Source: Rathayibacter sp. VKM Ac-2760 (GTDB lineage: Bacteria > Actinomycetota > Actinomycetes > Actinomycetales > Microbacteriaceae). From it: a stretch of 64,000 nt of DNA. The DNA lies in assembly GCF_009834185.1 (NCBI RefSeq), contig NZ_CP047173.1, positions 4,154,001 to 4,218,000 of the forward strand. The letters run 5' to 3'. Below the pieces are notes generated by a model. It was given only the letters and a program-made list of their open reading frames with translations, was not told the DNA's origin and did not search any database. Position 1 is the first letter of the stretch. Every line of letters begins with the position of its first letter. The translations under genes were made by a program, and so were the position numbers. Below are positions 1 through 7,602 of the stretch, in pieces.

Positions 1-603
1 CTGCTCACCCTCTCGGACGTCTACCTCACCGGCTACCACGCCGCCGTGCAGGGCGGAGTCGAGCCCGGCAAGACCGTCACCGTGATCGGCGACGGGGCGG
101 TCGGCCTCTCCGCCGTCCTCGCCGCGAAGCAGCTCGGCGCCGAGACGATCGTCCTGATGGGCCGGCACACCGCCCGCACCGACCTCGGCCGCGAGTTCGG
201 CGCGACGCACGTCGTCGCCGAGCGCGGGGACGAGGGAGTGGCGAAGGTGATGGACATCACCGGCGGCGAGGGCTCCCACGTGGTCCTCGAGGCCGTCGGC
301 CACATGCCCGCCTACGAGCAGGCGTACCGCATCGTCCGCCCCGGCGGCACGATCAGCCGCGTCGGCGTCCCGCAGTACGAGGACGCGGCGGTCGGCTTCG
401 CCTCGCTGTTCGGCAAGAACGCCACCCTCACCGGCGGCCCCGCGACCGTCCGGGCGTACCTCGAGCAGGTCCTCCCCCAGGTCCTCGACGGCACTATCGA
501 CCCCGGCCGCGTCTTCGACCGCGAGCTGCCGCTCGCCGACATCGCCGAGGGCTACCGCCTGATGGACACGCGCGAGGCGCTGAAGGTGCTCATCCGGCCG
601 TGA
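1..603 (+). CDS. Zinc-type alcohol dehydrogenase, C-terminal part (partial)
   Basis: The reading frame is open from the first base of the window and ends with TGA, giving 200 codons of a longer protein whose start lies outside. The visible part begins LLTLSDVYLTGYHAA, which is the usual end of the catalytic GroES-like domain. It continues into a Rossmann fold with the dinucleotide-binding stretch VIGDGAVGLSAVLAAK. The segment GRHTARTDLGREFGA and the later RPGGTISRVGVP are typical of medium-chain zinc-dependent dehydrogenases. The catalytic zinc ligands would lie upstream and cannot be checked. The substrate is unknown. Family assignment is secure; anything beyond NAD(P)-dependent alcohol/aldehyde oxidoreduction would be guesswork. 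Confidence 0.85.
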   Translation: MLTLSDVYLTGYHAAVQGGVEPGKTVTVIGDGAVGLSAVLAAKQLGAETIVLMGRHTARTDLGREFGATHVVAERGDEGVAKVMDITGGEGSHVVLEAVGHMPAYEQAYRIVRPGGTISRVGVPQYEDAAVGFASLFGKNATLTGGPATVRAYLEQVLPQVLDGTIDPGRVFDRELPLADIAEGYRLMDTREALKVLIRP

Positions 604-1011
604 GCCCCCGTCGCCCGCGCTCCGTCGGCTCGACCGGGGCCCGCGCGCCGTCGACCCGTCACGGACGGTCGCGTCGTCCGCCGTGCGGCAGCCGTTCGTG
701 ACGGATCGACGGGCCGCAGGCGCGCGGAACCCCGATGAGGTTGCCCGGCGCGCCTGGGAACCGAGAGCATCTCGGTAGCCCGGGTCGCTGAGACCCGGGA
801 AGTGAACCCGAGACCCGTCCGGAACGGACGCGGCGCTCGGGTTTCGCGCTTTCACGGCGCGACGTCGACCACCGGTCGGACCGACGCGGGCGGCGAGCTC
901 TCCGCGGCCGGGCCGACGGCCGGCAGCGCGGCCCCACGGCGAGCGCGTGACCGCCGGCCGCTCCCTGGCGGGGGGCGTCGCCCGCGAGCGCGCCCGGTCT
1001 ACGGTGTCCGC
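604..1011. other. Intergenic region with three inverted repeats
   Basis: I see no convincing gene in this stretch of about 400 bases. It holds an imperfect 13-bp inverted repeat (arms 650-662 and 698-710, 12 of 13 pairs), a perfect 7-bp hairpin (760-776) and a second hairpin with CCCGGGT/ACCCGGG arms (779-799). The first could terminate the dehydrogenase transcript. The last two lie 210-250 bases before the AIM24-family start and could belong to a structured leader. I could not match them to a riboswitch class. Confidence 0.4.
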
Positions 1012-1716
1012 ATGAGAGCTGTCATCGCCGGAACGACCATGCCCGTCCTCGAGATCACGCTCGAGCCGGGCGAATCGATCATGGCCGAGGGCGGTGACGT
1101 CGCCTGGCTGACGCCGGGGATGGACATGGACACCTCGACCGCGCACGGCTCGGGCGGGCAGGGCGGCTTCCTCAGCGGGCTCAAGCGCGTGCTCGGCGGC
1201 GCTCAGCTCTTCCTCACCCGCTACACGGCGCCGGCCGGCGGGCGGATCGCCTTCGCCGCGCAGCTGCCCGGCACCATCCGCGAGCTCACGATCGACCCCT
1301 CCGACCAGTTCCTCATCCAGGCCGGCTCGTACACCGCCAGCACGAGCGCGGTGGAGGTGTCGGTGGCTCTGCAGAAGAAGCTCGGCGCGGGGATCTTCGG
1401 CGGCGCGGGCGTGGTCTTCCAGAAGCTGTCCGGCAGCGGGACCGCGTGGGTGCAGCTCGCCGGCGACATCACCGAGTACGAGCTGGCCGCCGGGGAGTCG
1501 CTGCTCATCCACCCGGGGCACCTGGCGATGTTCCGGGCCGAGATGCGCCTGGACTTCGCGACGGTGAGGGGAGTCCGGAACAAGTTCTTCGGCGACTCGC
1601 TCTTCCTCGCCGAGCTGCACGGCCCCGGCCACGTCTGGCTGCAGTCGATGACCCCGGCCAAGCTCGCCGCGGCGATCGAGCCGTACCTCCCGGACCGCTC
1701 GCCCGACCGGAGCTGA
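1012..1716 (+). CDS. AIM24 family protein (TIGR00266-like)
   Basis: The protein has 234 residues and no signal peptide. It shows the beta-rich pattern of the AIM24/TIGR00266 family: an N-terminal strand with EITLEPGESIMAEGGDVAWL, a glycine-rich turn (GGFLSGLKRVLGGAQLFLTRY), and later FQKLSGSGTAWVQLAGDI with a final VWLQSMTP. Length fits the family. Yeast Aim24 is mitochondrial, but the bacterial role is not established, so I give no function. The frame could be extended upstream to 802, but that extension is arginine/glycine-rich and has no family similarity. I therefore chose ATG 1012, where the conserved domain begins. No clear Shine-Dalgarno is visible, so the transcript may be leaderless. 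Confidence 0.8.
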   Translation: MRAVIAGTTMPVLEITLEPGESIMAEGGDVAWLTPGMDMDTSTAHGSGGQGGFLSGLKRVLGGAQLFLTRYTAPAGGRIAFAAQLPGTIRELTIDPSDQFLIQAGSYTASTSAVEVSVALQKKLGAGIFGGAGVVFQKLSGSGTAWVQLAGDITEYELAAGESLLIHPGHLAMFRAEMRLDFATVRGVRNKFFGDSLFLAELHGPGHVWLQSMTPAKLAAAIEPYLPDRSPDRS

Positions 1717-1801
1717 CCGCACGAGCCGCCGAGACGTCCCGGCGCCGCCGAGGCGTCCTGCTGCCGCCGAGGCGTCCCGGAGCCGTCGAGACGTCCCGGT
1801 G

Positions 1802-1835
1802 GAGCTGGACGCCTCGACCGGAACGGGACGCCTCG
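1802..1835. repeat. 34-bp intergenic repeat, copy 1
   Basis: A 34-bp sequence containing GGACGCCTCGACCGG and GGGACGCCTCG. It is identical to 2480-2513. It sits in a 1740-1850 block with several further GAGGCGTCC/GGACGCCTC half-sites in both orientations, so the transcript can fold back on itself. It follows the AIM24-family gene. Confidence 0.75.
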
Positions 1836-1992
1836 ACGGCCTCGTCGACGCGTCACCGACGGCGACGCACTCGCGGCCGATCTTCCGGCTTTTCCGGAGA
1901 TGACGGTTCTTCCGACGACGACCCGGAAACCGGCTCGTGCCTGTCACCGTCACCTCGACGGCAGATCGCCGGCTCATCGAGGAGGTAATCCC

Positions 1993-2313
1993 ATGAAAGT
2001 TTCCCGACGTCTGATCTCACTGGGCGCGGCCCTCGCGCTCGCGGGTGGTCTCTCGGTCGCCACCGCGACTCCCGCACTCGCGGCCGACTACAACGTCAGC
2101 ATCGCCCAGTACTGCGCCACGAACGTGCCGAGCGGAACAGGCTCACCGAGCATCGCCACCAACATCAACAACCGGTGGGACGGCTGGCGATGCGCCACCC
2201 GCGTCGGCCTGACCGGCGTCAACGTGGCCCTCGCCTGCCAGCAGCAGTACGGCCCCCGCGCCACCGCCGTGACCGTCAACATCAGCGCGAGCGGCTGGCG
2301 CTGCCGACTCTGA
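1993..2313 (+). CDS. Small secreted protein with four cysteines, unknown function
   Basis: The product has 106 residues. A Sec signal peptide is clear: basic MKVSRR, a hydrophobic stretch ISLGAALALAGGLSV, and an AxA-like cleavage site ending TPALAA before DYNVSIA. The mature part of about 75 residues has exactly four cysteines, in QYCAT, WRCAT, ACQQQYG and WRCRL. The repeated WRC motif suggests two related halves held by disulfides. I do not recognise the family; a lectin-like or inhibitor-like exported protein is only a guess. A strong AGGAGG lies at 1980-1985, 7 bases before ATG 1993, so an upstream start at 1900 in the same frame is rejected. A perfect GC-rich hairpin follows the stop. Confidence 0.8.
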   Translation: MKVSRRLISLGAALALAGGLSVATATPALAADYNVSIAQYCATNVPSGTGSPSIATNINNRWDGWRCATRVGLTGVNVALACQQQYGPRATAVTVNISASGWRCRL

Positions 2314-2329
2314 CGTCCTCCCTCGGTGT

Positions 2330-2363
2330 GCGCCCCCTCACGACCCGCGGATCGAGGGGGCGC
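2330..2363 (+). terminator. Strong hairpin after the small secreted protein
   Basis: Perfect 10-bp arms, GCGCCCCCTC at 2330-2339 and GAGGGGGCGC at 2354-2363, enclose a 14-base loop 17 bases after the stop codon. There is no long U tract (cccccctt follows), as is common in GC-rich actinobacteria. It probably ends the secreted-protein transcript. Confidence 0.65.
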
Positions 2364-2479
2364 GCCCCCCCTTCGCGGGCTGCTCGGCGTCCCGCGCCCC
2401 ACGGACGGGTTCTGCTCGGCCTGCGCCGGCAGCACCGCACCCCGCCGAGGCGTCCCGGCGTCGTCAAGGCGTCCCGGCA

Positions 2480-2513
2480 GAGCTGGACGCCTCGACCGGA
2501 ACGGGACGCCTCG
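2480..2513. repeat. 34-bp intergenic repeat, copy 2
   Basis: Identical over 34 bp to 1802-1835, with the same GAGGCGTCCCGGCG-type half-sites just upstream (2446-2478). It lies 11 bp beyond the 3' end of the carotenoid desaturase gene, between two converging genes. It may act as a bidirectional terminator or be a member of a dispersed repeat family. Confidence 0.75.
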
Positions 2514-2524
2514 CGGCCCCGGCC

Positions 2525-3958
2525 TCAGGCCGGCGTCGACTTCAGCAGCCGGGTCACCGCGATCATCGCGCCGCCCACCACGGCGGGGATCCCGCCGCCG
2601 GGGTGCACCGACGCGCCGACCCGCCACAGCCAGGGCCGCCAGCGGTCATTGTAGGAGGGCCGGTGGAAGGGCCCGCTCTGCCAGGAGGGACGCGCCGCCC
2701 CGTAGAGCGCGCCATGCGGTTCGCCGCCCTCGCCGTAGTACTGCGGGTCGAGCACCGTCTGCTCGGCGAGGAAGTCGGTGAGGGGCCTCTCGAGCCCCAT
2801 CGCCCGCGAGACGCGGTCGACCTCGCGCCGCACGAACGGGTGCTCGACCGTGTAGCGGCCGCCGTCGGCGGGCGCGGTGAGCAGGATTCCGAGGGTGCCG
2901 TGCGGATTCGGGTAGACCTCGCCCGCGCGGTACCGGTTGACGAACACCATGGTGTCCGCCGGCTCGTCGCCCGCCTCGAGGCTGCGGTGCAGCGCCGCAG
3001 GCCTGGTGGGCAGCACCACGCTGTGTGTCGCGAGGTCCGCTGGCAGCTCCTCCCGCAGCACCCCGTAGAGCGCGATCGCCGAGCAGGAGAGCGTGCGGGG
3101 GCGCAGTCGGGGCAGCGCCGGGATGCGCGACGGACCCGTCAGCGCGGCGAGCCGGTCGGCGTCCACGGCACTGACGACGAGGTCGGCGGGGTACCGCCCG
3201 AGCTCCGTGGTGACCGCCCCGCGTTCGATCCGGACGACCCTCTCCCCGGTGCGCACCTCGCACCCCGCCGCCTCGGCCAGCCGCCCCAGCGCGAGCACGA
3301 TCTCGTAGACGCCGCCGCGCGGCACCCAGGCACCGGTCTCCGCCATGATCGCCGGCATGCTCGCGTAGAGGGCCGGGGTGCGGGCGGGCGAGACGCCCGC
3401 GTTGAGGGTGTGGATCGCGATGATCTCGCGCAGCCCGTCCGGCAGCCACGGGAGGCTGTCGAGGTAGGCGCGGGTGGTGAGGCGCGAGCCGTAGACGGCC
3501 AGCAGTCTGCGGAGGGCCGGGAGGGCGGCGCGGTCGAGCGGGTCGGCGAGCAGCAGCTCGGTCACGTCGTCGGCGAGCGGCGCGTGCAGCTCGGAGAAGC
3601 GGCGCCAGGCGGGGTACCAGGGGTGCTCCGGCGCCACCGGCAGCGACGTCTCCTCCCCGTCGAAGTAGTAACGGCCCACCTCGGGCATCCGCACCAGGTC
3701 GAGCCGGCCGGCGTCCCGGACCTGCTCGGGGGCGCGCGCGCCGTCGCCGAGGCGTCGCAGCAGCTCGTCCCACACCGCGGGGAACGTCACGAGGGACGGC
3801 CCGGTGTCGATGCGGTCCTCGCCCAGCTGCAGGCGGCGGCTCTTGCCGCCGAGCTCGGCGGAGGCCTCGAGCAGGGTGACCCGGTGGCCCGCGTGCGCGA
3901 GCAGCGCGGCGGCGGTGAGCCCGCCCATCCCGCCGCCGACCACGACGACGCGGCTCAC
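2525..3958 (-). CDS. CrtI/CrtD-type carotenoid desaturase, FAD-dependent
   Basis: The protein has 477 residues. An N-terminal FAD/NAD-binding Rossmann motif (VVVVGGGMGGLTAAALL, then VTLLEAS about 25 residues on) is followed by the family segment GGKSRR...DTGPSLVTFP. It ends with the carotenoid-desaturase signature region VGASVHPGGGIPAVVGGAM. CrtI-family enzymes introduce double bonds into phytoene or related carotenoids at the membrane. The start is GTG 3958, whose GTGA overlaps the stop of the upstream prenyltransferase gene by 4 bp, so the two are translationally coupled. The UbiA partner suggests a late-acting 3,4-desaturase (CrtD-like) role in C50 carotenoid synthesis. A phytoene desaturase role cannot be excluded from sequence alone. 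Confidence 0.85.
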   Translation of the reverse strand: MSRVVVVGGGMGGLTAAALLAHAGHRVTLLEASAELGGKSRRLQLGEDRIDTGPSLVTFPAVWDELLRRLGDGARAPEQVRDAGRLDLVRMPEVGRYYFDGEETSLPVAPEHPWYPAWRRFSELHAPLADDVTELLLADPLDRAALPALRRLLAVYGSRLTTRAYLDSLPWLPDGLREIIAIHTLNAGVSPARTPALYASMPAIMAETGAWVPRGGVYEIVLALGRLAEAAGCEVRTGERVVRIERGAVTTELGRYPADLVVSAVDADRLAALTGPSRIPALPRLRPRTLSCSAIALYGVLREELPADLATHSVVLPTRPAALHRSLEAGDEPADTMVFVNRYRAGEVYPNPHGTLGILLTAPADGGRYTVEHPFVRREVDRVSRAMGLERPLTDFLAEQTVLDPQYYGEGGEPHGALYGAARPSWQSGPFHRPSYNDRWRPWLWRVGASVHPGGGIPAVVGGAMIAVTRLLKSTPA

Positions 3959-4851
3959 GGCCGGCCCCCGAGCACGATCGACACCAGGAGCAGCACCCCG
4001 GCGAACGACCCCGCGATGTACGGGAAGGCGACCGACAGTCGGTAGAGGCGGTGCCCGGTCTCCGGCGTCGGGTCGCGCAGGAGGCTCAGCACGAGGACAC
4101 CGGCGAGGAGGAGGTTGACCGCGGCCACGGGCACGCTCACCACGGCGAACAGCGCCGTGGAGACGATCCACCAGGCTCCGCTCCACAGGGCGGTCCCCCG
4201 CGGACCGAGCCGCACCGCGGTGGTGGTGATCCCCGCGTCGCGGTCCTCCACGATGTCCTGCACCGCGTCGAAGGCGTGCTTGGCGACGCTCCACGCCATC
4301 AGCCCGAGGGCGGCCGGCCAGACCGGCGACACCTCGAAGGCGGCGGGCACGATGACCAGGGGCAGCGCGTAGGCCGCATTGCTCAGCGAGTCGAGGAAGG
4401 GCCGCGCCTTGAAGCGCAGCGGCGGCGCGGAGTAGAAGACGAAGACGCCCGCGTAGAGCAGGATCGCCGCGTTCGCGAGCGGCGGCAGCGCGAGGAGGAA
4501 GTAGACGAAGAACGGCAGGTTGGTCGCAGCGACCGCCCAGGCGATCAGCCGCACCTCGGACTGCCGGATCCTGGCGCCCTCGAGGGAGCCCTTGCGGGGA
4601 TTGCCCGCGTCCGTGTCCTGGTCGTAGATGTCGTTGACGCCGTAGATCAGCAGGTTGAACGGCAGCGTGAGCCACAGGATGATCGGCAGCGCCCGCAGGT
4701 CGAACAGCGCGCCGGTGAGCCACACGGCGACGAGGCCGGACCCGATGGTGTTGATCCAGAGCACCGGGCGCGAGATGTGCACGAGTCGGCGAACGGCGGT
4801 ACCCGGTCCGGACGGAGCGGCCCGCGACGTCTGCTCGCTGCCCTCGATCAC
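3955..4851 (-). CDS. UbiA-family prenyltransferase, lycopene elongase-like
   Basis: The protein has 298 residues and about eight hydrophobic segments. The two Asp-rich motifs of the UbiA superfamily are present: NDIYDQDTD at residues 73-81 and DAVQDIVEDRD at 195-205. These bind prenyl diphosphate through Mg2+. The first motif continues with AGNPRKGS, a pattern I associate with lycopene elongases (bacterial CrtEb/LbtA, haloarchaeal LyeJ) rather than quinone or heme enzymes. Its 4-bp overlap with a carotenoid desaturase supports this. The likely reaction is addition of dimethylallyl units to lycopene ends, giving C45/C50 carotenoids. GTG 4851 was chosen because the hydrophobic domain begins about 25 residues later. 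The carotenoid role is inference from motif and context. Confidence 0.8.
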   Translation of the reverse strand: MIEGSEQTSRAAPSGPGTAVRRLVHISRPVLWINTIGSGLVAVWLTGALFDLRALPIILWLTLPFNLLIYGVNDIYDQDTDAGNPRKGSLEGARIRQSEVRLIAWAVAATNLPFFVYFLLALPPLANAAILLYAGVFVFYSAPPLRFKARPFLDSLSNAAYALPLVIVPAAFEVSPVWPAALGLMAWSVAKHAFDAVQDIVEDRDAGITTTAVRLGPRGTALWSGAWWIVSTALFAVVSVPVAAVNLLLAGVLVLSLLRDPTPETGHRLYRLSVAFPYIAGSFAGVLLLVSIVLGGRP

Positions 4852-4891
4852 CCGGTCGACAGTACGCGGCTCACCTCGACGCAGGTCAGGG

Positions 4892-4929
4892 CTTGCGGGC
4901 ACGGCTTGCGGGCACACTCTTGCGGGCAC
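4892..4929. promoter_or_regulatory. Three CTTGCGGGCAC direct repeats in a divergent promoter
   Basis: The 11-bp sequence CTTGCGGGCAC occurs at 4892-4902, 4905-4915 and 4919-4929, spaced 13 and 14 bp apart, in the 87-bp gap between the divergent prenyltransferase and glycosyltransferase genes. Regular spacing and position suggest an iteron-like operator, possibly coordinating both genes. No regulator gene is adjacent. Confidence 0.5.
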
Positions 4930-4938
4930 ACTGGAGGG

Positions 4939-6135
4939 ATGCGTCTGATGCTGCTCACGGCCGGCACCCGCGGCGACGTGGAGCCCTTCGTCGCCCTCGC
5001 GCGGCACGCCGCATCGCGCGGTCACGACGTGCGGCTGGCTCTGCCCGACGACGCGGACGCGCCCGAGGGGATCGACACCGTGGCTCTCGGTCTGGACGCG
5101 CGCCGCGTGCTCTCCCCCGCCGGTCGCACCCCGTGGGCTCTCGCGCACCACCTGCGCGCGGAGGTGCGGCCCGCGATGCGGCGGATGCTCGCCACCGCGG
5201 TGCGCGAGACGCTCGCCTTCGAGCCCGATGTGGTCGTCCACCACTCGCTGATCCTCAGCGCGCCGATGGCGGCGGACGCGCTCGGCGTGCCCCGCGTGCT
5301 GGTGGAGTTCGCGCCGGTGGCCACCCCGAGCGAGCGCTTCCCCGCCGCCGGTGGCCCCACGGCCACCCGCGATCTCGGCGCACACAACCGGCTCACCTAC
5401 GCCGTGCCGCGCGCGGCCGCACGGCTCTTCGACGCCGACGTGGCCCGCGCCGCCGCCGAGCTGCCGGGCGGTCGCCGTCCGGCCCGGCGGTCGCCGTCGC
5501 GCGCGACGCTCATGGCCGTGAGCCCCGCACTGCTGCCCCGGCCCGACGACTGGCCGGAGCGGGTGCACCAGACGGGGGCCTGGCACTCGGAGTCGTCGGC
5601 GGCCTTCCTCGACCCCGCCGTCGCCGACTTCCTGGCCGCCGGCCCCTTCCTCGTCGCCTCGTTCGGCTCGATGGCGTTGGGGGACGCGGCGGCCCGCGGG
5701 AGGGCGATCGTCACGGCGGCCCGCTCCCACGGCCTGCGGGTGCTGCTCGTCACCGGGTGGGGCGGACTCGCGCTGCCGGCGGAGTGCCGCGGCCCCGACG
5801 TGCTCTTGGTGCGGTCGGCGCCGTTCGACGCCGTCCTGCCGGGAGCCGCCCTCGCCGTGCACCACGGCGGTGCCGGCACCTCGCACGCCGTCGCCCGGGC
5901 CGGCGTGCCCGCCGTCGTCGTCCCCGTCACCGCCGACCAGCCGTTCTGGGCGGCCCAGCTGCACCGGCGGGGCGTCGCCGCCGCCCCGGTCCGGCTGCGG
6001 CGCCTCTCGGCGGGCAGCCTCGCGGCGGCGATGAGCGACGCGCTGGCCCGGCGGGAGCGTGCGGCTGACGTGGGGCGGGTGATGCGGCGGGAGCAGGGGG
6101 TGCAGCGGGCGGTGGACGTGCTGGAAGGGCTCTGA
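4939..6135 (+). CDS. GT1-family (UGT/MGT-type) glycosyltransferase
   Basis: The protein has 398 residues and the two-domain GT-B layout. The N-terminus MRLMLLTAGTRGDVEPF is the acceptor-side motif of sterol, macrolide and carotenoid glucosyltransferases. The C-terminal nucleotide-sugar site HHGGAGTSHAVARAGVP...VPVTADQPFWA starts near residue 307 and matches the GT1 donor signature. The gene is divergent from the carotenoid pair and separated from it by 87 bp containing three direct repeats. A role in glycosylating a hydroxylated carotenoid is therefore plausible, as in decaprenoxanthin or zeaxanthin glucoside formation. A macrolide or sterol acceptor is an alternative. The purine-rich ggaggg lies immediately before ATG 4939, unusually close for a ribosome-binding site, so start choice is moderate. 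Confidence 0.8.
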   Translation: MRLMLLTAGTRGDVEPFVALARHAASRGHDVRLALPDDADAPEGIDTVALGLDARRVLSPAGRTPWALAHHLRAEVRPAMRRMLATAVRETLAFEPDVVVHHSLILSAPMAADALGVPRVLVEFAPVATPSERFPAAGGPTATRDLGAHNRLTYAVPRAAARLFDADVARAAAELPGGRRPARRSPSRATLMAVSPALLPRPDDWPERVHQTGAWHSESSAAFLDPAVADFLAAGPFLVASFGSMALGDAAARGRAIVTAARSHGLRVLLVTGWGGLALPAECRGPDVLLVRSAPFDAVLPGAALAVHHGGAGTSHAVARAGVPAVVVPVTADQPFWAAQLHRRGVAAAPVRLRRLSAGSLAAAMSDALARRERAADVGRVMRREQGVQRAVDVLEGL

Positions 6136-6268
6136 GCGTCGGGCGCTTCTACCGGCTGTCCAACGCGGCCGGTGCAGGCGGGCAGGCGGTGCGGTCGGCT
6201 CGCTGATGGCCAGGGTGGGAGAAGCTGCACCCCACGTCCTCCGACGTCCTCGCCGAGCCGCGAGACCC

Positions 6269-6736
6269 TCACCGAGGAACGCGGTCCCGGCCATGTGAAG
6301 ACCGTTCGGCAGAGGGGTCGGGTCGCCTCCGACGCCGGGGGTCGCCGACGACCCACGAGAAGCAAGTAACTCCCTCACGTCCGTCTCCAGCGCATCGGAG
6401 TTGGGGAGCGGCAGCGCCCAGACGAATCGATCCCGTCGGTTGCGCAAGCGGCGCTGCCGGCGGTCGAGCAAATCGTTGAACCCACCGATGGTCGTCCCGA
6501 TACGGGGCGAGCATCGGGTCCAGGCTGAGCGCTTGCCACAGCTGCGAGATGGAGCTGTGGGCGAGTTCGAACTCGTTTTTCTTCTCGGTCGAGTTGACCT
6601 TCGTCTGCGCGGGCATCGGGCCCTCGTACCCGCCGACGGTGCGATCTAGGCCGGGGAAGAAGCCGAGCGCCGTCCGGGTCGCGGGTGCCAGTCGGCTCTT
6701 CAGTTCTGATTCGCTCGGGTCCGTCACCGTCACCAT
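6269..6736 (-). pseudogene. Frameshifted remnant of an unknown protein
   Basis: An open frame from ATG 6736 encodes MVTVTDPSESELKSRL and runs about 80 residues with natural composition. Near 6485-6492 it turns into arginine/proline-rich sequence (RFARPPAAPLAQP). The neighbouring minus frame at the same point reads FNDLLDRRQ...RFVWALPLPNSDALETDVRELL, which looks like the proper continuation. A one- or two-base indel therefore seems to break the gene. The start lies 14 bases after the stop of the upstream lipoprotein gene, so they were probably one operon. I do not recognise the family. The rest of 6136-6749 shows nothing else that I can support. Confidence 0.45.
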
Positions 6737-6749
6737 GTACGGAATTAGC

Positions 6750-7602
6750 TCACCTCGTGAAGTAGATCGTGTAGCCGGCCAGTCCGTCGATGCGCAGTTC
6801 ATACCTCACGTCGTCCGCGTTCGCGATGCTCCACCCGTCCTTCATGGTGAGCGACTCACCAGGGGCGATCGTGCGGCCGTCAATCCAGGACAGGTCGTCG
6901 CCAAGGCCGCGGAGTTCGGATCCCGCGCTACCACCAGAGATCGCCTCAGGGAAAACGAAATCGGGGTCGTACGTCTCGGTGGGCGACAGGTTAGTGATAG
7001 TCACCGTGAAGTAAACATTAGTGACCAATGTCGCACCCGTAGGGTCAGTCGGCGTGAAGACAGTAGGCGCCGAGACCGTGAACTCGAGCGGAGTCTCCGG
7101 GGGGTTTCCAGCGGTCGATACGAACTGGGCGGACTCGCCCCACCGGTACTCGATCTGGTTTCCGCCCCAGGTGGTCTCGCGCGGCGGCGATGCAGGGGTG
7201 CTCGCGCTTGCGGTTGGACTGGACCCGGATGAGCCCGCCTGGTCGGCCACGTCATCCTCAGCATCAGACGGGAACGAGTGATAGGAGACCACGATCGAGG
7301 CGGCAGTGTCGTACTCGTCGCCCTCCTGGAAGGAAGAATCTCCTTTCACGGTGACCTCATCGACAGTGTCAGGTTTTTTCAACCATCCGGTCACCAGATC
7401 GTCTAGCGGGCGCTGAGAAACGTTCGTGAATCCCGCTGTCTCTAGGTACTCAACGACCATCTTGTAGTCGTCACCGGAAAGATCCTTCGCATCGGCGGGC
7501 ATCGCGGCGCGGTCGGTGTCCTCGGTGGCTTCGCTGCCGCACGCCGCCAACGCAGACCGCGACTACCAATGCGAGGCCGATTGCGCCGAGTCTTCGGATC
7601 AT
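6750..7602 (-). pseudogene. Lipoprotein gene with a frameshift in its signal peptide
   Basis: ATG 7602 has a good GAAAGG ribosome-binding site and encodes MIRRLGAIGLALVVAV, a signal-peptide start. Near 7552-7556 the frame must change for the protein to continue as LAACGSEATE, a textbook lipobox. Removing one T restores VAVALAAC. Beyond it, 260 residues run intact to TGA at 6750. One region (VVEYLETAGFTNV...GWL..., then VTVKGDSSF and YHSF) resembles the small PASTA-like repeats of DUF4839-type lipoproteins. The C-terminal half is Ig-like (FTVTITNLSPTETYDP), similar to DUF4352. It would be a cell-surface protein of unknown role. Either the gene is broken or the base is a sequencing error. A TTG at 7550 could still start a cytoplasmic version. 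Confidence 0.7.

Noticed and set aside
780..850. TPP-riboswitch-like words (CTGAGACCC, GTGAACCCGA) upstream of the AIM24-family gene
   Set aside because: The conserved CTGATCxGGxTAATxCCxGCG part is absent and the downstream gene has no link to thiamine. The resemblance is short and probably chance.
2603..4045. Long open frame opposite the carotenoid desaturase gene
   Set aside because: Its translation is Arg/Gly/Ala-rich without motifs, whereas the minus strand has clear desaturase signatures. It is a high-GC shadow frame, like many others opposite or within the real genes.
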